Origin: JASGDB01 sp049841315
GTDB lineage: Bacteria; Bacteroidota; Bacteroidia; Flavobacteriales; Weeksellaceae
DNA length: 24,592 bases
Direction of reading: 5' to 3'
Assembly: GCA_049841315.1 (NCBI GenBank)
Contig: JASGDB010000137.1
Span: 1 to 24,592, forward strand
Part shown: positions 19,325-24,592 of the stretch, one piece after another
Layout of the letters: each line of letters opens with the position of its first letter
Position numbering within the stretch: position 1 is the stretch's first letter
The notes under the pieces: model-generated
The model's input: only the letters and a program-made list of their open reading frames with translations
Told to the model about the DNA's origin: nothing
Database searches by the model: none
Translations under genes and position numbers: made by a program

Positions 19325-21727
19325 ATGAAAAAATCATTCACCATCTGCCTGCTGGCGTTTATGGCTTTGTCGTACGGGCAGGAAAACATTACGTATCAGA
19401 AACCTTCAAAAGAAATTCTTGAACTTGCCGATTACGAGAGAGTTCCGACAGTAATGATGGACGGAGACCGGAAATGGCTGGTTTTTACCTATCGGGATAC
19501 CTATAAAACGCTGGACGACCTCAACCAGGATGAAATGAAACTCGGAGGCTTGAGAATCAATCCGAAAACCAATATTTCGAGTACGGCAACGTATACCAAA
19601 AATATTAAAATCCGAAAGTTCAATGATAAAACCGAAGTTCAGGTAAAAGGTCTTCCGCAAAATGCAAAACTGACCAATTTTTCGTTTTCACCTGATGAAA
19701 AAAAGCTCGCATTTACCAATACTACGGAGAATGGAGTAGAACTGTGGATTATCGATTTGGAAACCGCTTCCGCTAAAAAACTGACGAAAGACAATCTGAA
19801 TGCCAATACGGGAGCACCTTTTGACTGGTTTAGGGATTCCCAAAGTCTTTTGGTGAAAGTGCTTCCTGCCAATCGCCCCGCACTTCTTGACGATAAAAAA
19901 AATCTGCCGACAGGCCCGATTGTTTCCACTGCCGACGGTAAAGTTTCGCAGAACAGAACCTATCAGGATTTGCTGAAAAACCCGCAGGATGAAGCAAATT
20001 TCGTTACTTTAATCACTTCTGAACTGTATAAAGTAAATCTGAACGGTGAGCTTTCATCATTCAAAAATTCAGGTCTGTATGTAGGGGGAAGTTTTTCTCC
20101 GGACGGAAAATATTATATGCTGACAACGCTTCAGAAGCCTTTTTCCTACATCGTTCCGTATCAGCGTTTTCCGATGAAAACCGAAGTGTTTGACACCAGC
20201 GGAAATCTCATTAAAACCGTCAATGAAGTTCCGCTTACAGAAGTAATGCCGAAAGGGTTTTCCTCCACACGAACCGGAAAAAGAAGTATGATGTGGAGAA
20301 GCGATGAGCCGTCAACTTTAGTTTATGCAGAAGCGCTGGACGGAGGAGATGCATCAAAAAAAGTACAATACCGAGATGAAATTTTCTTCTGGAAAGCTCC
20401 GTTTTCGGGTGCTCCGGAATCTTTTTTCAAAACAGAACAGAGATTCGCCGGAATCGGTTTTACCAACGGAGATTATGCCGTGGTGTATGACAACTGGTAC
20501 GATACGAGAAATATGAAAGGCTACCTTGTGAACCTTAAAAACGGAAGCTCAAAAGTGTTTGAAGACCGTAATTCTCAGGATACTTACAGCGACCCGGGAG
20601 AATTTTATACCGTAAAAAACAGCTTCGGACGGAAAGTTATTGACATCAACAACGGAAAAACAATTTTAATCGGAGAGGGCTATACCAAAGAAGGACAGTT
20701 TCCTTTTATTGATGAATTTGATGTGAACACACTGAAAAAGAACAGATTATACACCTCAAAACTGACTGACAAAAAAGAAGTATTCGTTGATTTACTTGAT
20801 GCGAAAAAAGGAGAACTGCTCGTAACAAGAGAATCTGCGAAAGAGTATCCGAATTATTATACCATCAATTACAAAAATAAAAAAGCCGTTCCGGTAACGA
20901 ATTTTCAGAATCCTTTCAAAAGTTTAGACAATGTCTACAAAGAAGTGATTTCCTATAAAAGAGCGGACGGAGTAGATTTGAGCGGGACACTTTATCTTCC
21001 GGCAGGCTACGACCGTCAATCCAAAAAGGAAAAACTGCCACTGCTGATTTGGGCATATCCGACAGAATACAAGGATAAAAATACAGCGGGACAAACTACG
21101 CTTAGCGATAAAGATTTCACATTTCCGAGCTACGGTTCGTTCATCTATTGGGTTACGAAAGGGTATGCCGTTTTGGATGATGCCGCATTCCCGATTATCG
21201 GAGAAGGAAAAGAAGAACCGAACGATACTTTTATTTCTCAGCTTACTGCCAGCGGAAAAGCTGCGATTGATGCCGTGGATAAATTAGGGTATATCGACAG
21301 AAATAAAGTTGCAGTCGGCGGACATTCCTACGGTGCGTTTATGACTGCCAATCTTTTGACACATTCCAAAGATTATGCCTGCGGAATTGCCAGAAGCGGT
21401 GCGTATAACAGGACTTTAACACCGTTTGGTTTCCAAAGTGAACAGCGGAATTACTGGGACGTTCCGGAAGTGTATAATACGATGTCGCCATTCATGAATG
21501 CGGATAAAATGAAAACCCCGATGCTGCTGATTCACGGTGATGCAGACAATAATCCGGGAACATTTACCTTGCAAACGGAACGCTATTTTCAGGCTTTGAA
21601 AAACCTCGGAGCTCCGGTGAGAATGGTACTTTTACCAAAAGAAGCACACGGTTATGCCGCGAAAGAAAATATTCTGCATACGCTGTGGGAACAAGAGCAG
21701 TTTCTGGATAAATGCATGAAGAAATAG
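19325..21727 (+). CDS. secreted S9 (prolyl oligopeptidase) family serine peptidase, S9D-like
   Basis: An exported serine peptidase of 800 residues, probably periplasmic. Residues 1-18 are a signal peptide (MKKSFTICLLAFMALSYG). About residues 40-500 form a beta-propeller with repeats such as FSFSPDEKKLAFT and GSFSPDGKYYMLTT. The C-terminal alpha/beta hydrolase domain (about 540-800) has the catalytic triad Ser668 in GGHSYGAF, Asp739 in HGDADNNPGT and His775 in EAHGY. The overall order and motif GHSYGAFMTANLL are most like the S9D group that includes plant chloroplast glutamyl endopeptidase; cleavage after Glu is therefore possible but unproven. It is monocistronic, with a terminator on each side. 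Confidence 0.93.
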   Translation: MKKSFTICLLAFMALSYGQENITYQKPSKEILELADYERVPTVMMDGDRKWLVFTYRDTYKTLDDLNQDEMKLGGLRINPKTNISSTATYTKNIKIRKFNDKTEVQVKGLPQNAKLTNFSFSPDEKKLAFTNTTENGVELWIIDLETASAKKLTKDNLNANTGAPFDWFRDSQSLLVKVLPANRPALLDDKKNLPTGPIVSTADGKVSQNRTYQDLLKNPQDEANFVTLITSELYKVNLNGELSSFKNSGLYVGGSFSPDGKYYMLTTLQKPFSYIVPYQRFPMKTEVFDTSGNLIKTVNEVPLTEVMPKGFSSTRTGKRSMMWRSDEPSTLVYAEALDGGDASKKVQYRDEIFFWKAPFSGAPESFFKTEQRFAGIGFTNGDYAVVYDNWYDTRNMKGYLVNLKNGSSKVFEDRNSQDTYSDPGEFYTVKNSFGRKVIDINNGKTILIGEGYTKEGQFPFIDEFDVNTLKKNRLYTSKLTDKKEVFVDLLDAKKGELLVTRESAKEYPNYYTINYKNKKAVPVTNFQNPFKSLDNVYKEVISYKRADGVDLSGTLYLPAGYDRQSKKEKLPLLIWAYPTEYKDKNTAGQTTLSDKDFTFPSYGSFIYWVTKGYAVLDDAAFPIIGEGKEEPNDTFISQLTASGKAAIDAVDKLGYIDRNKVAVGGHSYGAFMTANLLTHSKDYACGIARSGAYNRTLTPFGFQSEQRNYWDVPEVYNTMSPFMNADKMKTPMLLIHGDADNNPGTFTLQTERYFQALKNLGAPVRMVLLPKEAHGYAAKENILHTLWEQEQFLDKCMKK

Positions 21728-21777
21728 TTCTGAGTAATTGATTAGAGCAAGCTCCGAAGGAGCGACATGTTGGTAAC

Positions 21778-21810
21778 AAACCTCATCGGTTTTCTAAACC
21801 TATGAGGTTT
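21778..21810 (+). terminator. terminator of the S9 peptidase gene
   Basis: A stem of AAACCTCAT / ATGAGGTTT (9 bp), one C-T mismatch, then GGTTT / AAACC (5 bp) with loop TCT, followed by further T. The outer stem recurs in the hairpin at 22965-22997. Confidence 0.8.
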
Positions 21811-21987
21811 TTATTAAAAGAAATCCATATTTTTTGGATAGAAACCAAAAAAAAATAATACACTCAAGTTTTTTATGTTAAAGTAGGAGTATTTGTTTGT
21901 TGAGATAAACTCTATTTAACATAATATCAATTATAGGACTTTTATTTATGTTTATATCTTTTTCAATTCAAGCAGATTATTTGGTTT

Positions 21988-22146
21988 TAATTTCGTTAAT
22001 CTTTTTTAGCATTAGGATATTGCCAATTATTCATAAAAAATATTTTTAAGCGATTCTCAGCGATTAGTAATTTCGTTAATCTTTTTTTAGCATTAGGATA
22101 TTGCCATTATTCATAAAAAATATTTTAAGCGATTCTCAGCGATTAG
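21988..22146. repeat. two tandem ~80-bp direct repeats plus a partial third
   Basis: Unit A (21988-22067) and unit B (22068-22146) both run from TAATTTCGTTAATC to CTCAGCGATTAG and differ only in the length of T runs and one A. A degenerate third part follows (TTAGCATCAGGAT, around 22165-22178). There is no spacer, so it is not a CRISPR. The high identity suggests a recent duplication by slippage. Confidence 0.85.
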
Positions 22147-22212
22147 GAATCGAGTTATTTTTTTTTAGCATCAGGATTTTACTCGGATTAATCAAAAGAG
22201 GAATTAAATTTT

Positions 22213-22265
22213 GGCTAAAGCCTTTTGGCAATCGCCTCTCTTTTATAAATTGGCTAAAGCCAATT
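22213..22265. repeat. pair of GGCTAAAGCC hairpin elements
   Basis: GGCTAAAGCC occurs at 22213-22222 and 22252-22261. The second copy extends to a 7-bp stem, AATTGGC / GCCAATT (22248-22265). They resemble dispersed intergenic palindromes that I recall from flavobacterial genomes. Confidence 0.5.
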
Positions 22266-22356
22266 CAATAATATTAAATATTTCAACCCGGTTTTCATGA
22301 CAAACCTCTTGTATTTAACATAATATATTCCGATATTTTTTTATAAATTTAATCCT

Positions 22357-22364
22357 TAATTTTG
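22357..22364 (+). promoter_or_regulatory. -7 box of the lipoprotein gene promoter
   Basis: TAATTTTG, an exact TAnnTTTG match ending 17 nt before the ATG at 22382. Confidence 0.5.
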
Positions 22365-22381
22365 TAAAAAATCCTTTTAAA

Positions 22382-22891
22382 ATGTTAAAAATGAAAAATA
22401 CTATTGCCGTTTTATCAGTTTTTGCGTTATTCATGACTTCATGCGAGAAAAAAAATGCTGAAGATACCGTTGTAAAGCCGGATTTCGACAGTACAGCCTT
22501 GGCTCAGCAGTCGCTTCCCGATACTGAAATTCTCGAAACCAACTGCTTTCTTTCCGCAAACGGAAAAGATTCTCTCCTACTCTCCTATGAAGACAATCTG
22601 GGAACAATAATCGGGAAAATTCGGTACAAAAATTCCGATAAAGACAGTACAAAAGGTGATATTTCCGGACTTATGGACGGCGATACGCTGAAATTGACAT
22701 ATATGTTTGAAACCAAAGGCGCTCCTGCCAGCCGTGAAATCTGGTTTTTGAAAAAAGAAAATCAGCTTTTGGAAGGCATCGGAAAATATGATGCTTCCGG
22801 TGAATTGTACGAAAATTATAAAAATATCAATTTTGACGGCCGCACTCTGAACTCCGTAGATTGCAAAACGATCGAAAAAGAACTGAAATAG
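22382..22891 (+). CDS. small lipoprotein of unknown function
   Basis: A 169-residue protein that I do not recognise. The N-terminus is a lipoprotein signal (MKNTIAVLSVFALFMTSC) with Cys21 as the lipidation site and EKKN after it. The acidic residues after the Cys are compatible with surface export in Bacteroidota, but this is inference. The mature part is beta rich (LLLSYEDNLGTIIGKIRYKN, GDTLKLTYMFETKG, REIWFLKKENQLLEGIGKYD) and may form a small barrel or lipocalin-like sheet; residues from about 50 to 150 have alternating hydrophobic patterns. Two more cysteines, in ETNCFLS and VDCKTIE, could form a disulfide. The start may be the ATG at 22382 or at 22391. A complex terminator region follows. 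Confidence 0.85.
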   Translation: MLKMKNTIAVLSVFALFMTSCEKKNAEDTVVKPDFDSTALAQQSLPDTEILETNCFLSANGKDSLLLSYEDNLGTIIGKIRYKNSDKDSTKGDISGLMDGDTLKLTYMFETKGAPASREIWFLKKENQLLEGIGKYDASGELYENYKNINFDGRTLNSVDCKTIEKELK

Positions 22892-22900
22892 AAATGAAAA

Positions 22901-22933
22901 AACCCTTTCTGAGCTTGAAACTCTGAATGGGTT
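22901..22933 (+). terminator. imperfect hairpin after the lipoprotein gene
   Basis: AACCCTTTCTGAG (22901-22913) can pair with CTCTGAATGGGTT (22921-22933) with two mismatches. It can pair better, with one mismatch, with CTCTGAAAGGGTT at 23004-23016, which is followed by a T run. It belongs to the same CCCTTTC/GAAAGGG stem family as the hairpins at 14298 and 19276. Confidence 0.5.
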
Positions 22934-22964
22934 CAGTTTATCACATTTTTATCAAAAGACCATT

Positions 22965-22997
22965 AAACCTCATAGGTTTTGAAAACCTATGAGGTTT
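22965..22997. terminator. near-perfect 33-nt palindrome, bidirectional terminator
   Basis: AAACCTCATAGGTTTT and its exact reverse complement are separated by one base, giving a stem of up to about 14 bp, with T on both exits. It sits between the lipoprotein gene and the convergent GH3 gene. Its outer part is shared with the hairpin at 21778-21810. Confidence 0.85.
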
Positions 22998-23038
22998 TTT
23001 GAAACTCTGAAAGGGTTTTTAATATTATCAGCGTCGGA

Positions 23039-24592
23039 TTATTTTGTCCAGTTGATTTTGGTTTGTTTTACATTTTCGGAATCGGTTCCTATCATGATGA
23101 TAAAATCTCCGGATTCCCAATCGTATTTCAGATTGTTGTCGTAAAATTTCAAATCTTCAGGAGAAATATCAAAAGTTACTTTTTGGCTTTCCCCTTTTTT
23201 CAGAAATACTTTTTTGAAGCCTTTCAATTCTTTTACAGGGCGCGTGATGCTTCCCACCAAATCTCTGATGTACAGCTGAACCACTTCGGCACCGTCGTAA
23301 TTACCATTGTTGGTTAATGTTACGGAAGCCTGAATGGTCTGATTTCCTTTGGGATTGGCATTGGAAATCGAAATATCGGAATAATTGAATTTTGTATAGC
23401 TCAATCCGTAACCGAAAGGATAAAGAGGTGTAACGCACTCATCCATATAGTTGGAACGGAATCTTTCGTATTCACATTTTTCCACTTTCTGAGGGTTCAA
23501 AGGGCGGCCTGTATTTTTATGGTTGTAATAAATCGGAATCTGCCCAACGCTTCTCGGAAATGTAGCCGGAAGTTTTCCGGAAGGGTTTACTTTTCCAAAT
23601 AAAACATCTGCGATTGCATTTCCGGCTTCTGAACCTGCAAACCAGGTATTCAGTATTGCATCCGGAGCATCTTTCATGTTGCTTAAATCCATTGCTCTTC
23701 CGGCAAACAGAACCACCACAACAGGTTTTCCCGTTTTTTTGATTTCGTTTAACAAATCAATCTGAGACTGAGGAACATTGATTTCCGCTCTCGAAGAAGA
23801 TTCTCCGGACATTTCAGCAGATTCCCCAATTCCCAAAACCACAACATCCGCCTGACCGGCGATATTTACGGCTTCTTTTAACAGTTCTTCCTTGCTGCGA
23901 TTATCGCGGTCGGTTAGTTTTCCGTGTGCTGCGTATACATTTTCAAGTTTAGCATCATAATCGACATTCGCTCCTTTAGCGGAAAGCACTTTTGCCTCTT
24001 TTCCTACATAATCCTGAATTCCTTTTACCAGAGAAACGGCTCTGTCGTGCTTCGCAGCCACGCTCCATGTTCCTGTCATATTTATAGCGTTATTCACCAG
24101 CGAGCCTATTACAGCTACTGTTCCTGATTTTTTCAGAGGAAGCACCTGCTTGTCGTTTTTCAGTAAAACCATTGACTGTGCAGCAACATTTCTTGCGATA
24201 TTTCTGTTTTCCTGACTATAAACTTCTTTCGCCGCCCACTTCACATCACCGTAACGGTAAGGGTCATCAAAAAGTCCTAAGTCATATTTCGCCTCCAGAA
24301 TACGTCTTGCCGCCGTTGTGATTTCGGCTTCGGTAACTTTTTCTTCGGAAAGGGATTTCTTCAATGTGGTAAGGAAACCCTCTCCTACCATATCCATATC
24401 AATTCCGGCTTTCAGTGCCAGAGCAGAAACCTGCTGCAAATCGCCCATTCCGTGTTCCGTCATTTCGTTGATTCCTGTATAATCGGTAACGATGAATCCT
24501 TTGAAATTCCACATATTGCGGAGAACATCGGTCATCAGCCATTTGTTTCCTGTAGCCGGAATTCCGTCCACTTCGTTGAAAGAAGCCATTAC
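23039..24592 (-). CDS. glycoside hydrolase family 3 beta-glucosidase (partial, 5' end outside window)
   Basis: The C-terminal 517 codons of a GH3 glycosidase, probably a BglX-like periplasmic beta-glucosidase. The frame is open to the right edge, and the text before MASFNEVDGIPATGN would continue the TIM-barrel domain, so the Met at 24589 is internal. The nucleophile region GFIVTDYTGI contains the catalytic Asp. The second, alpha/beta domain follows (SMVLLKNDKQVLPLKKSGTVAVIG, GESAEMSGESSSRAEI with the likely acid/base Glu region). The FnIII-like C-terminal domain is present (LTNNGNYDGAEVVQLYIRD, then ELKGFKKVFLKKGES). The substrate is not deducible. The convergent lipoprotein gene is separated by the terminator cluster. 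Confidence 0.93.
   Translation of the reverse strand, partial: VMASFNEVDGIPATGNKWLMTDVLRNMWNFKGFIVTDYTGINEMTEHGMGDLQQVSALALKAGIDMDMVGEGFLTTLKKSLSEEKVTEAEITTAARRILEAKYDLGLFDDPYRYGDVKWAAKEVYSQENRNIARNVAAQSMVLLKNDKQVLPLKKSGTVAVIGSLVNNAINMTGTWSVAAKHDRAVSLVKGIQDYVGKEAKVLSAKGANVDYDAKLENVYAAHGKLTDRDNRSKEELLKEAVNIAGQADVVVLGIGESAEMSGESSSRAEINVPQSQIDLLNEIKKTGKPVVVVLFAGRAMDLSNMKDAPDAILNTWFAGSEAGNAIADVLFGKVNPSGKLPATFPRSVGQIPIYYNHKNTGRPLNPQKVEKCEYERFRSNYMDECVTPLYPFGYGLSYTKFNYSDISISNANPKGNQTIQASVTLTNNGNYDGAEVVQLYIRDLVGSITRPVKELKGFKKVFLKKGESQKVTFDISPEDLKFYDNNLKYDWESGDFIIMIGTDSENVKQTKINWTK

Larger units (their letters stand above)
21913..22326. repeat. 15-bp direct repeat flanking the repeat tract
   Basis: TATTTAACATAATAT occurs at 21913-21927 and again at 22312-22326 in the same orientation. 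Between the copies lie the tandem repeats and the GGCTAAAGCC hairpins. It may be a duplication remnant or a target-site-like duplication, or a chance match in AT-rich sequence. Confidence 0.45.
21728..22381. other. 650-bp repeat-rich gap without genes
   Basis: Very AT-rich, without a credible ORF on either strand. From left to right it holds the terminator of the S9 gene, a 15-bp word that recurs at its right end, two tandem 80-bp repeats, a partial third unit, two GGCTAAAGCC hairpins, and the -7 box of the lipoprotein gene. These parts are listed separately. Confidence 0.75.

Noticed and set aside
21988..22146. Tandem repeat as a CRISPR array
   Set aside because: The units adjoin without spacers, are 80 bp long and no cas gene is near.

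Overview
The window is an AT-rich chromosomal segment from a member of the Bacteroidota, most likely a flavobacterium of the Chryseobacterium/Weeksellaceae type. The evidence is the repeated occurrence of the Bacteroidota -7 promoter motif TAnnTTTG about 5-25 nt before start codons, A-rich upstream regions without Shine-Dalgarno motifs, a short RpoD lacking region 1.1, a PhoH/RpoD/FtsX/DUF3098 gene set usual for that phylum, and flavobacterial-style intergenic repeats. The genus is an inference from style, not from a database search.

Layout. 1-126 may be the 3' end of an unrecognised gene. 198-1016 (-) is fabI. 1127-1282 (+) is a 51-residue Cys/Lys-rich protein that converges on a tail-anchored J-domain gene (1279-1929, -). 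2062-3870 (-) is typA/bipA. A divergent region with a dyad at the expected -33 position leads to a secreted bulb-type lectin (4114-4614, +). A bidirectional terminator separates it from a ftsK-lolA pair (4687-7803, -). After a repeat-containing gap come phoH (8183-9142, +) and rpoD (9309-10175, +). yidD and lgt (10228-11970, -) lie on either side of a MITE-like palindrome. rsmA (12169-12942, -) is divergent from ftsX and a DUF3098 gene (13032-14242, +). A UbiA-family prenyltransferase (14345-15259, +) and a RsuA/RluB-type pseudouridine synthase (15332-16285, +) follow. An SGNH hydrolase (16345-16995, -) is divergent from an exported protein of unknown function (17115-17792, +), then era, a DoxX-family gene and a secreted S9 peptidase (17859-21727, +). 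A 650-bp repeat-rich gap precedes a lipoprotein gene (22382-22891, +). The window ends inside a GH3 glycosidase (23039-24592, -).

How the genes work together. Most are housekeeping. fabI, the UbiA-family enzyme and lgt act on lipids and membranes. FtsK, FtsX and DUF3098 concern division and the envelope. LolA, Lgt and YidD concern lipoprotein and membrane-protein biogenesis. TypA, Era, RsmA and the pseudouridine synthase concern ribosome assembly. RpoD is the main sigma factor. The accessory parts are the lectin, the SGNH hydrolase, the S9 peptidase, the GH3 enzyme and two exported unknowns, consistent with an organism that degrades polymers. I see no phage, CRISPR array, complete insertion sequence, tRNA or rRNA.

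No obviously new multi-gene system is visible. The observations most worth a second look are the lectin with its candidate operator, the tiny cysteine/lysine-rich protein with a nearly leaderless promoter and an interlocked stop codon, the roughly 140-residue periplasmic extension on Lgt, recurring terminator stems (two of them directly in front of genes), and several intergenic repeat families.
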